Source of the DNA: Streptomyces venezuelae ATCC 10712
GTDB lineage: Bacteria; Actinomycetota; Actinomycetes; Streptomycetales; Streptomycetaceae
Reading direction: 5' to 3'
Length of the DNA: 64,000 nucleotides
Assembly: GCF_008639165.1 (NCBI RefSeq)
Contig: NZ_CP029197.1
Span: forward strand, 5,894,001-5,958,000
Made by a program: the position numbers and the translations under genes. The notes beneath the pieces are model-generated. The model was given only the letters and a program-made list of their open reading frames with translations. It searched no databases and was not told the DNA's origin. How positions within the stretch are numbered: position 1 is the first letter of the stretch; each line of letters opens with the position of its first letter. Shown piece after piece: positions 25,204 to 32,711 of the stretch.

Positions 25204-26516
25204 GCGGCGTGGGAACCGGCGGCGGAGGAACCGCAAGCAAGGCGCTCTTCGAGCGGGCCCGCGAGGTCACCCCCGGCGGCGTCAACTCCCCGGTGCGCGC
25301 CTTCGGGGCCGTCGGCGGCACCCCGCCCTTCATGGCCTCGGCCCAGGGCCCGTACCTCACCGACGCCGACGGCAACGAGTACGTCGACCTGATCTGCTCC
25401 TGGGGCCCGATGATCCTCGGCCACCGGCACCCGGCCGTCGTCGAGGCGGTCACCGGGGCCCTGGCGCTCGGCACCTCCTTCGGCGCGCCGTCCACCGGGG
25501 AGGTCGAGCTCGCGGAGGAGATCGTCGACCGGGTCGACCCGGTCGAGCAGGTCCGCCTCGTCAGCTCCGGCACCGAGGCGACGATGTCGGCGATCCGCCT
25601 CGCCCGCGGCTTCACCGGGCGCGGCAAGATCGTGAAGTTCGCCGGCTGCTACCACGGCCACGTGGACGCCCTGCTCGCCTCGGCCGGCTCCGGCCTCGCC
25701 ACCTTCGCCCTCCCCGACACCCCGGGCGTCACCGGCGCGCAGGCGAGCGACACGATCGTCCTGCCGTACAACGACCTCGCCGCGGTCGAGAAGGTCTTCG
25801 CGGAGATCGGCGACGAGATCGCCGCCGTGATCACGGAGGCCGCGCCCGGGAACATGGGCGCCGTCCCGCCGCTGCCCGGCTTCAACGCGGGCCTGAAGGA
25901 CGTCACCTCCCGCCACGGGGCGCTCTTCATCTCCGACGAGGTGATGACCGGCTTCCGGGCCAGCCGCTCCGGCTGGTACGGCCGGGACGGCGTCGCGCCC
26001 GACCTGCTGACCTTCGGCAAGGTCATGGGCGGCGGCTTCCCCGCGGCGGCCTTCGGCGGCCGCGCGGACGTCATGGCCCACCTGGCCCCGGCCGGGCCCG
26101 TGTACCAGGCGGGCACCCTCTCGGGGAACCCGGTCGCCACCGCCGCCGGCCTCGCGACCCTCCGGCACAGCACCCCCGAGGTGTACGAGCGGCTCGACGA
26201 GGTCTCGGCCACCCTCGGCCGTGAGGTCTCGGCCGCCCTGACCAAGGAGGGCGTGGCGCACCGGGTCCAGTACTCCGGCACCATGTTCTCGGTCTTCTTC
26301 ACCGAGGACGAGGTGACCGACTTCGACGGGGTGCGCGCCACCGAGTCGTACCGCTATTCGCCGTTCTTCCACGAGCTCCTGCGCCGGGGCGTCTATCTGC
26401 CGCCCTCGCCCTTCGAGGCCTGGTTCGTCTCGGCCGCGCACGACGACCGGGCGGTCGGCCGGGTGGTCGAGGCGCTCCCGGCGGCGGCAGCGGCAGCGGC
26501 GTCCGTGAAGCCCTGA
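25200..26516 (+). CDS. hemL: Glutamate-1-semialdehyde 2,1-aminomutase
   Basis: PLP enzyme converting glutamate-1-semialdehyde to 5-aminolevulinate. 438 aa, class III aminotransferase fold. The N-terminal TPGGVNSPVRAFGAVGG signature distinguishes it from ordinary aminotransferases; PLP-binding Lys274 is in LTFGKVMGGGFPAAAFGG. It starts within the stop of the CoA-ligase gene (ATGA) and is the last gene of the operon, followed by a strong terminator. Clustering with hemA and hemB is not the usual Streptomyces layout, where hemL lies apart. Confidence 0.94.
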   Translation: MSGVGTGGGGTASKALFERAREVTPGGVNSPVRAFGAVGGTPPFMASAQGPYLTDADGNEYVDLICSWGPMILGHRHPAVVEAVTGALALGTSFGAPSTGEVELAEEIVDRVDPVEQVRLVSSGTEATMSAIRLARGFTGRGKIVKFAGCYHGHVDALLASAGSGLATFALPDTPGVTGAQASDTIVLPYNDLAAVEKVFAEIGDEIAAVITEAAPGNMGAVPPLPGFNAGLKDVTSRHGALFISDEVMTGFRASRSGWYGRDGVAPDLLTFGKVMGGGFPAAAFGGRADVMAHLAPAGPVYQAGTLSGNPVATAAGLATLRHSTPEVYERLDEVSATLGREVSAALTKEGVAHRVQYSGTMFSVFFTEDEVTDFDGVRATESYRYSPFFHELLRRGVYLPPSPFEAWFVSAAHDDRAVGRVVEALPAAAAAAASVKP

Positions 26517-26540
26517 CGCCGGGGCCGTACACGAGAAAAA

Positions 26541-26577
26541 GGGAAAGCCCCCGTGGTGTGACCACGGGGGCTTTCCC
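26541..26577. terminator. Bidirectional terminator between hemL and ohr
   Basis: A perfect 17-bp stem (GGGAAAGCCCCCGTGGT) with GTG loop, preceded by AAAAA and so flanked by a U-tract on the minus strand, between convergent genes. Confidence 0.9.
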
Positions 26578-26605
26578 TCGCCCTCTTCACGCTCTTCACG
26601 TCGTA

Positions 26606-27022
26606 TTAGGGGGCGAGGTCCACCCGCACCTCGACATTCCCCCGGACCGCCTTCGAATACGGGCAGCGCCCGTGCGCCGCCTCGGCGAGCCGACGGGCCT
26701 CGGACTCTTCGATTCCGGGCAGTTCGACGGTGAGGACGACCGACAGCCGGAAACCGCTCTCCTCCTTGTGCAGGGCCACCTCGGCGACGACCGTGTCGTC
26801 CGCCAGCGCGACCTTGGCCTCGCGTGCCGAGACCCGGAGCGCACTATGGAAGCAGGCGGCGTAACCGGCGGCGAAGAGCTGCTCGGGATTGGTGGCGGTA
26901 CCGGACCCGCCGACGGCCTTGGGGCTCGACAGCGGCAGGTCGAGCAGTCCGTCGGACGAGCGCACGGCGCCGTTGCGCCCGTCTCCGGTGGAGATGACCT
27001 CGGCGGTGTAGACGACGGCCAT
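26606..27022 (-). CDS. ohr: Organic hydroperoxide resistance protein (Ohr/OsmC family)
   Basis: 138 aa thiol peroxidase that reduces organic hydroperoxides. The two redox cysteines are in AACFHSAL and GRCPYSKAV, and the start VYTAEVISTGDGRNG is typical of Ohr rather than OsmC. The ATG follows AAAGG. It is convergent with hemL and divergent from the CoA-transferase gene. No ohrR is adjacent. A 12-bp palindrome lies just upstream. Confidence 0.92.
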   Translation of the reverse strand: MAVVYTAEVISTGDGRNGAVRSSDGLLDLPLSSPKAVGGSGTATNPEQLFAAGYAACFHSALRVSAREAKVALADDTVVAEVALHKEESGFRLSVVLTVELPGIEESEARRLAEAAHGRCPYSKAVRGNVEVRVDLAP

Positions 27023-27049
27023 TTCGTCATGCCTTTCGACTTCGGGAAA

Positions 27050-27061
27050 GGGGAATTCCCC
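27050..27061. promoter_or_regulatory. 12-bp palindrome upstream of ohr
   Basis: GGGGAATTCCCC, perfect, 28 nt before the ohr start codon in the divergent ohr/CoA-transferase region. A candidate operator. Confidence 0.4.
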
Positions 27062-27173
27062 CAGTCTCGGACCCCGCCGAATTCCGCACGCTACGGATGT
27101 CCGCAGTCCCTTCCCGCCGTGCCCCGCATAGCGTGGAACGCACCACAGGCCGTCGGAGAAAAGGGAGTTGGCC

Positions 27174-28262
27174 ATGGCGGGACCGCTGACCGGAGTGCGC
27201 GTACTGGAATTCGCGGGCTCGGCACCGACGGCGTTCGTCGGAACCGTCCTCTCGGGACTCGGGGCCGATGTCGTACGCGTCGACCGGGCGCCCGGCGCGG
27301 CTCCGGACCCCGGCGCCCGTCCCGCCGAGAACCCGCTCTCCCGCGGCCGCCGCTCCGTCGCCCTCGACCTCAAGACCCCGGCCGGCGTCGAGCAGGCCCT
27401 CGCTCTGGCCGAGCACGCGGACATCCTGGTCGAGGGCTTCCGCCCCGGCGTCGCCGAGCGGCTCGGCATCGGCCCGGACGCGGCCCGGGCCCGCAACCCG
27501 CGCCTGGTCTACGGGCGGGTCAGCGGCTGGGGCCAGCAGGGGGAGTGGGCCGGACGCGCCGCCCACGACCTGGCGGTCCTCGCCCTCACCGGCGCCCTGG
27601 ACACCGACCCGGCCACCGGGGACCCGGTGCTGCCCCCGACCGCGTACCTCTCCAGCTTCGCCGGCGGCGCGAGCGTCCACGTCCAGGCGCTCCTCGCGGC
27701 CCTCCACGAGCGGGAGCGCTCCGGACTCGGCCAGGTCGTCGACACCGCCCTCGCGGACGGCGCCGCCCTGATCTCCACCCTGATCCATCAGTGGCGCGAG
27801 GTCCCCGGCAATCACACCGTCACCGACGCCCCGCACTACTCGCTGTACCGCGCCGCCGACGGCCGGCACCTGGCGGTCGCCGCCATCGAGCCGAAGCTCT
27901 ACCAGAACCTCCTGGAGCAGCTGGGCCTCGCGGACACCGACGACCTCCCCGACCGTACGGACCCGGCCGACTGGCCCGCGCTGCGCGCCCTGATCGCCGA
28001 CCGCTTCGCGAGCCGTGACCGGGACCACTGGGCCAAGGTCTTCGACGCCGTCGACGCCGGCGTGGCCCCGGTCCTCACGGCCGCGGAGGCGGCCGGCCAC
28101 CACCAACTCGCCGCCCGCGGCGCCTTCGTGACCGTCGGCGACAGCACCGTCCCCCAGCCCGCCCCACCGTCCCGCTTCGACCGCACCCCCGCCGTTCCCC
28201 CGAGCCGCGCCCCGCTCCCCGGCGAGCACACGGACGAGGTGCTCGCCGAGTGGCGCCACTGA
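27174..28262 (+). CDS. CaiB/BaiF-type (family III) CoA transferase
   Basis: 362 aa, family III CoA transferase or alpha-methylacyl-CoA racemase. VRVLEFAGSAPTAFVGTVLSGLGADVVRVD is split over the family's N-terminal Rossmann region and GRRSVALDLKTPAG is the CoA-binding segment. GHNH-like and Asp residues that would separate racemase from transferase cannot be assigned reliably by eye. The ATG follows GGGAG at 7 nt. It is on the other side of ohr from the CoA-ligase of the hem operon; a link to it is speculative. Confidence 0.85.
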   Translation: MAGPLTGVRVLEFAGSAPTAFVGTVLSGLGADVVRVDRAPGAAPDPGARPAENPLSRGRRSVALDLKTPAGVEQALALAEHADILVEGFRPGVAERLGIGPDAARARNPRLVYGRVSGWGQQGEWAGRAAHDLAVLALTGALDTDPATGDPVLPPTAYLSSFAGGASVHVQALLAALHERERSGLGQVVDTALADGAALISTLIHQWREVPGNHTVTDAPHYSLYRAADGRHLAVAAIEPKLYQNLLEQLGLADTDDLPDRTDPADWPALRALIADRFASRDRDHWAKVFDAVDAGVAPVLTAAEAAGHHQLAARGAFVTVGDSTVPQPAPPSRFDRTPAVPPSRAPLPGEHTDEVLAEWRH

Positions 28263-28266
28263 ACCC

Positions 28267-28290
28267 GCGCCGGCTCCCGTGAGCCGGCGC
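28267..28290. terminator. Bidirectional terminator hairpin
   Basis: Perfect 10-bp stem GCGCCGGCTC with CCGT loop filling the 27-bp gap between the convergent CoA-transferase and response-regulator genes. Confidence 0.75.
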
Positions 28291-28934
28291 TACGCCTCCA
28301 GATAGCGCAGCACCGCGAGGATCCGGCGGCTGTAGCCGGTCGCGCGGGTCAGCTCCAGCTTGTCGAAGACGGCGTTGAGGTTCTTCTCGACCGAACTCAG
28401 CGAGAGGTGCAGCTTCGCCGCGATCGCCGTGTTCGTGTGCCCCTGCGCGAGCGCTTCGAGCACCGTGCGCTCCCGGGGCGTCAGCCGTGCCAACGGGTCC
28501 CCGTGCGTGGTGCGGACCACCAGCTGCCGTACGACCTCCGGGTCGATCGCCGCGCCGCCCGCGTGGATCCGCTCCAGCGCGTCAAGGAACTCCTCGACCT
28601 GGGCCACCCGGTCCTTCAGGAGATAGCCGACCCTCTCCGCACCGGCCGCCAGGAGCGCGGCCGCGTACGGGCGTTCGACGTACTGCGACAGGACGAGCAC
28701 CCCCACACCGGGCCACCGCCGCCGGATCTCGACGGCCGCCCGCAGCCCCTCGTCCGTGTGCGTCGGAGGCATCCGGATGTCGACGACGACGAGGTCGGGC
28801 CGCTGCTCCCCGACCTCCCGGACCAGCGTCACGGCGTCGCCCAGCGCCGCCAGGACCTCATGGCCCTCCTCGGCCAGCAGCCGGACCAGGCCCTCGCGCA
28901 GCAGGGTCGAGTCCTCGGCAAGGATCACGCGCAC
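28290..28934 (-). CDS. NarL/LuxR-family response regulator
   Basis: 214 aa. Receiver domain (VILAEDSTLLREG, phospho-acceptor Asp in VVVDIRMPP, Lys in YLLKDRV) and a GerE helix-turn-helix (LTPRERTVLEALAQGHTNTA then SLSSVEKNL). A GTG start is chosen at the beginning of the receiver; it overlaps the 3' end of the kinase gene by 10 nt. The pair forms a standard streptomycete two-component system. Targets unknown. Confidence 0.93.
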   Translation of the reverse strand: MRVILAEDSTLLREGLVRLLAEEGHEVLAALGDAVTLVREVGEQRPDLVVVDIRMPPTHTDEGLRAAVEIRRRWPGVGVLVLSQYVERPYAAALLAAGAERVGYLLKDRVAQVEEFLDALERIHAGGAAIDPEVVRQLVVRTTHGDPLARLTPRERTVLEALAQGHTNTAIAAKLHLSLSSVEKNLNAVFDKLELTRATGYSRRILAVLRYLEA

Positions 28935-30190
28935 GGCAGCTCCGCGGTGACGGTGGTCGGTCCCCCGAGGGGGCTGTGGACGCGCAGCACGCCGTCGAGC
29001 GCGGCCACCCGGCTGCGCAGCCCGGTCAGCCCGCCGCCGTTCTCGTTCGCTCCGCCCGAACCGTCGTCCTCGACCCGGACGGTGAGCAGCGCCCCTTCCC
29101 GCGCCACGCTCACCGAGACGGCCGAGGCGGCGGAGTGCTTGGCGGCGTTCGTCACGCACTCGGACACCACGAAGTAGGCGGCCGTCTCCACCGCCCGGGG
29201 CAGCGGGCCGGCCACCTCGAAGCGGAGCCGCAGCGGAAGGGCGCACCGCTCGGCGACCCCGCCGAGCGCCTCTTCGAGCCCGAGGCTGTCGAGCGCCGAC
29301 GGGTACGCCCGCCAGGCCACCTCGCGCAGTTCCGCCAGCACCCCCTGCGACTCCTCGTGCGCCTGGAGCAGCAGCGCGCCGGCCCGCTCGGGATCGCGGC
29401 CCCGGCGCGCCCGCCCGATCAGCATGCCCAGTGCCACCAAGCGCTGCTGCACCCCGTCGTGCAGATCGCGCTCGATGCGCCGCCGCTCGGCGTCCACCGC
29501 CTCGACGACGGCGGCCCGGCTCGCGGCGAGCTCCTCGATACGCCGCCGCAACAGCTCCCGCTCGGACGGGCCGAAACACTCGCGCGCGGTACGGGCGTCG
29601 AGGGCGGCCAGCGCGTACAGGCCCTGGACGTCGAGGAAGAGGAGCACGCCGCCGAGCAGCACCTGGGTGAGGAGCTCGTCCCAGCCGATGGTGCCCCGGA
29701 GCACGCCGTACCCCAGGATTCCGGCGAGGACCGCACCGAAGACGAGGAGCCCGAGGACGAGGGCGCAGAGCAGGCCCGCGTAGCTGCGGACCGCGAGGTA
29801 GCGCAGGACCTTCCGGTCGGCGGCCCGGTAGTGCTCGGGGAAGACGTCGCCGAAGAAGACGGAACGCCGGGCCCGTTCGAGGGCGGCCAGCCGGCGGACG
29901 CCGCCCGTCAGCAGGTCCAGGGCGCCGGCGCGGGTGCGCGGCCAGAGCAGGAAGGGGCCGAGGGCGAGGCCGCCGACGAGGAAGTGGAGGGCGCCGGCCG
30001 CCGCGGTCACGCAGCCGAGGACGGTCCCGAGTCCACGCCGGAGCCGGGGGAGTCCGCGCTGGGGCCGGGGCAGTCCGCGCCGGAGCCGAAGCAGTCCGCG
30101 CCGGAGCCGGGGGAGTCCGCGCCGGAGCCGGGGCAGATCGCCCGCGGCGACACCGCCCCCGCCGGTCGCACCGCTGTCGTCCCCTCGCAT
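28925..30190 (-). CDS. Sensor histidine kinase (HisKA_3 type) with a heptapeptide-repeat N-terminus
   Basis: 421 aa partner of the downstream regulator. Several membrane segments (about residues 60-190), then a HisKA_3 domain with the phospho-His in RRRIERDLHDGVQQRLVAL and a HATPase (ECVTNAAKHS, VEDDGSGG, GGGLTGLRSRV). Residues about 18-55 are a run of LRRGLPR heptads encoded by a 21-bp tandem repeat. This basic repeat lies before the first membrane segment and is not part of the family. ATG at the start of MRGDDSGATGGGG. Confidence 0.9.
   Translation of the reverse strand: MRGDDSGATGGGGVAAGDLPRLRRGLPRLRRGLLRLRRGLPRPQRGLPRLRRGLGTVLGCVTAAAGALHFLVGGLALGPFLLWPRTRAGALDLLTGGVRRLAALERARRSVFFGDVFPEHYRAADRKVLRYLAVRSYAGLLCALVLGLLVFGAVLAGILGYGVLRGTIGWDELLTQVLLGGVLLFLDVQGLYALAALDARTARECFGPSERELLRRRIEELAASRAAVVEAVDAERRRIERDLHDGVQQRLVALGMLIGRARRGRDPERAGALLLQAHEESQGVLAELREVAWRAYPSALDSLGLEEALGGVAERCALPLRLRFEVAGPLPRAVETAAYFVVSECVTNAAKHSAASAVSVSVAREGALLTVRVEDDGSGGANENGGGLTGLRSRVAALDGVLRVHSPLGGPTTVTAELPCA
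30030..30134 (-). repeat. 21-bp tandem repeat inside the sensor kinase gene
   Basis: Five 21-bp units, in frame, encoding the LRRGLPR-like heptads near the N-terminus of the kinase. Confidence 0.9.
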
Positions 30191-30303
30191 CGGGCCCGAG
30201 GCTAGTGCGCCCGTACGGCCCCGGCAAGATCGTCCGGGCCGTACCGGAAGCAGGGGCGTACCGCTCGCGGCAGCCGTTCCGCCGGGGCGTCGGGAGCCGT
30301 ACG

Positions 30304-30969
30304 TCACGAGGTGCGGCGGTGCTGGGCGCCCCGGCCGCGACCGCGCAGCCGTACCGCCACGTACGCCGCGCAGGCGACGCCGACCAGGGCGACCACGGCC
30401 TTCGACAGGACGCCGACGTAGCTCTCCACGACGTCCCACCGGTCGCCCAGCGCGTACCCCGCCACCACGAGGACGCTGTTCCAGACGAGGCTGCCGAGCG
30501 TGGTGAGCATGATGAACCGCGGCATCGGCATCCGCTCCACCCCCGCCGGCACCGAGATCAGGCTGCGGAAGATGGGCACCATCCGGCCGAGGAAGACGGC
30601 CTTGCCGCCGTGCCGGGCGAACCACTCCTCCGTACGGACCAGGTCCGAGGCCTTCACCAGCGGCAGCCTCCCCCAGATCGCGTGCATCCGCTCCCGGCCG
30701 AAGAGCGCCCCGATCCAGTAGAGCGCCACCGCGCCGGCCACCGAACCGAGCGTCGTCCAGAACAGCGCCGAGGTCAGGCTGAGCACCCCCTGACCGGCGG
30801 CGAAGCCGGTCAGCGGCAGGATGATCTCGCTGGGCAACGGCGGGAAGAGGTTCTCCAGGGCGATGGCGAGACCGGCTCCCGGCCCGCCCATCGTGTCGAC
30901 GAGACCGGCGGCCCAGCCGGCGATGCCGTCGGCGGGCTGCTGGGCGAGCGCCATGGTCGTGAGGTTCAT
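30304..30969 (-). CDS. DedA-family membrane protein
   Basis: 221 aa integral membrane protein of the DedA/VTT superfamily, linked to lipid carrier transport and membrane homeostasis. The conserved ENLFPPLPSEIILP and FLGRMVPIFRSLISVPAG motifs (acidic and Arg residues required in the family) are present. The ATG MNLTTMAL was chosen because GGAG lies 7 nt upstream; a GTG eight codons earlier lacks a site. Divergent from miaB, upstream of the two-component genes but 113 bp away. Confidence 0.9.
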   Translation of the reverse strand: MNLTTMALAQQPADGIAGWAAGLVDTMGGPGAGLAIALENLFPPLPSEIILPLTGFAAGQGVLSLTSALFWTTLGSVAGAVALYWIGALFGRERMHAIWGRLPLVKASDLVRTEEWFARHGGKAVFLGRMVPIFRSLISVPAGVERMPMPRFIMLTTLGSLVWNSVLVVAGYALGDRWDVVESYVGVLSKAVVALVGVACAAYVAVRLRGRGRGAQHRRTS

Positions 30970-31081
30970 GAGAGGACTCCAGCCGGTGGTCACATCGGGG
31001 CGGGGCAGGCGTGCCCCGCTCTTCTCCTCGAACCTAGAAAGCGCAGCTCAGCGCCGGTATGAGGATTTCCGTCCGGCCCGA

Positions 31082-31119
31082 TGCGGTTTTCCGCACGTCC
31101 CACCCTGCGGAAAACCGCA
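31082..31119. promoter_or_regulatory. 14-bp perfect inverted repeat between dedA and miaB
   Basis: TGCGGTTTTCCGCA and its exact complement TGCGGAAAACCGCA separated by 10 bp. Each arm is itself a small hairpin (TGCGG/CCGCA). Lies about 62 nt before the miaB start in a divergent promoter region. Confidence 0.6.
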
Positions 31120-31168
31120 GGGTCGGCAGGCCGCCCCCGGCCCGGGCGGAGGCCCTCCCCGGACCGCC

Positions 31169-31174
31169 TACCCT
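31169..31174 (+). promoter_or_regulatory. Putative -10 element of a leaderless miaB transcript
   Basis: TACCCT ends 7 nt before the miaB ATG, so transcription would start at or next to the start codon. Confidence 0.4.
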
Positions 31175-31181
31175 TGGAGCC

Positions 31182-32711
31182 ATGACGAGCAGCAGCGACC
31201 GGAGCACCGCAGTGAGCGTTGACGGCACCAAGACCTATGAGATCCGCACCTACGGGTGCCAGATGAACGTCCACGACTCCGAGCGGCTCTCCGGTCTGCT
31301 GGAGGAGGCGGGTTACGTCAAGGCCCCCAAGGGCTCCGACGGGGACGCCGACGTCGTCGTCTTCAACACCTGCGCGGTCCGCGAGAACGCCGACAACAAG
31401 CTGTACGGCAACCTCGGCCGGCTCGCCCCCATGAAGACCACCCGCCCCGGCATGCAGATCGCCGTCGGCGGCTGCCTCGCGCAGAAGGACCGCGAGACGA
31501 TCGTCTCCAAGGCGCCCTGGGTCGACGTGGTCTTCGGCACCCACAACATCGGCAAGCTGCCCGTCCTCCTGGAGCGCGCCCGCGTGCAGGAGGAGGCGCA
31601 GATCGAGATCGCCGAGTCGCTCGAAGCCTTCCCCTCGACGCTGCCGACCCGCCGCGAGTCCGCGTACGCCGCCTGGGTCTCGATCTCCGTCGGCTGCAAC
31701 AACACCTGCACCTTCTGCATCGTCCCCGCGCTGCGCGGCAAGGAGGAGGACCGCCGTCCCGGCGACATCCTCGCCGAGATCGAGGCGCTCGTCGCCGAGG
31801 GCGTCTCCGAGATCACCCTGCTCGGCCAGAACGTGAACGCGTACGGCTCCGACCTCGGTGACCGCGAGGCCTTCTCCAAGCTGCTGCGCGCCTGCGGGCA
31901 GATCGAGGGCCTGGAGCGGGTCCGCTTCACCTCCCCGCACCCCCGCGACTTCACCGACGACGTGATCGCCGCGATGGCCGAGACGCCGAACGTGATGCCG
32001 CAGCTGCACATGCCGCTGCAGTCCGGCTCGGACTCCATCCTGCGGGCGATGCGCCGCTCGTACCGGCAGGAGCGTTTCCTCGGGATCATCGAGAAGGTCC
32101 GCGCGGCCATCCCGCACGCGGCCATCTCCACCGACATCATCGTGGGCTTCCCCGGCGAGACCGAGGAGGACTTCGAGCAGACCATGCACACCGTCCGCGA
32201 GGCCCGCTTCGCGAACGCCTTCACCTTCCAGTACTCCAAGCGCCCCGGCACCCCCGCAGCCGACATGGAGGGACAGATCCCCAAGGAGGTCGTGCAGGAG
32301 CGCTACATGCGGCTCGTCGCCCTCCAGGAGGAGATCTCCTGGGAGGAGAACAAGAAGCAGGTCGGCCGCACCCTTGAGGTCATGGTCGCCGAGGGCGAGG
32401 GCCGCAAGGACGGCGCCACGGACCGCCTCTCGGGCCGCGCCCCCGACAACCGGCTCGTCCACTTCACCAAGCCCGACGAGGACGTCCGCCCCGGTGACGT
32501 GGTGACCGTCGAGATCACCTACGCGGCCCCGCACCACCTGCTCGCCGAGGGCCCGGTCGCATCGGTGCGACGCACCCGCGCAGGCGACGCCTGGCAGAAG
32601 CGCACCACGCCCGCCCTTACGAAGCCGACCGGCGTCCTCCTGGGCCTCCCGACCATCGGCGCCCCGGCCCCCCTCCCGCCAGCGGAGGCCCCGGCCTGCG
32701 GCAGCCACTGA
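31182..32711 (+). CDS. miaB: tRNA-2-methylthio-N6-dimethylallyladenosine synthase
   Basis: 509 aa radical-SAM methylthiotransferase modifying A37 of tRNAs already prenylated by MiaA. N-terminal MTTase domain with cluster cysteines in YGCQMNVHDS, NTCAVRENA and GGCLAQK; radical-SAM motif CNNTCTFC; C-terminal TRAM domain (about residues 395-460) and a nonconserved Pro-rich tail. ATG chosen at MTSSSDRST; a GGAG only 2 nt away is too close to act as a ribosome site, consistent with a leaderless start. First gene of the conserved miaB-miaA-dapF-hflX-lexA-nrdR block. Confidence 0.96.
   Translation: MTSSSDRSTAVSVDGTKTYEIRTYGCQMNVHDSERLSGLLEEAGYVKAPKGSDGDADVVVFNTCAVRENADNKLYGNLGRLAPMKTTRPGMQIAVGGCLAQKDRETIVSKAPWVDVVFGTHNIGKLPVLLERARVQEEAQIEIAESLEAFPSTLPTRRESAYAAWVSISVGCNNTCTFCIVPALRGKEEDRRPGDILAEIEALVAEGVSEITLLGQNVNAYGSDLGDREAFSKLLRACGQIEGLERVRFTSPHPRDFTDDVIAAMAETPNVMPQLHMPLQSGSDSILRAMRRSYRQERFLGIIEKVRAAIPHAAISTDIIVGFPGETEEDFEQTMHTVREARFANAFTFQYSKRPGTPAADMEGQIPKEVVQERYMRLVALQEEISWEENKKQVGRTLEVMVAEGEGRKDGATDRLSGRAPDNRLVHFTKPDEDVRPGDVVTVEITYAAPHHLLAEGPVASVRRTRAGDAWQKRTTPALTKPTGVLLGLPTIGAPAPLPPAEAPACGSH

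Noticed and set aside
2700..31000. Integrative element or genomic island with its own mobility genes
   Set aside because: The region looks accessory, but there is no integrase, transposase, tRNA-flanking repeat or clear drop in GC content.
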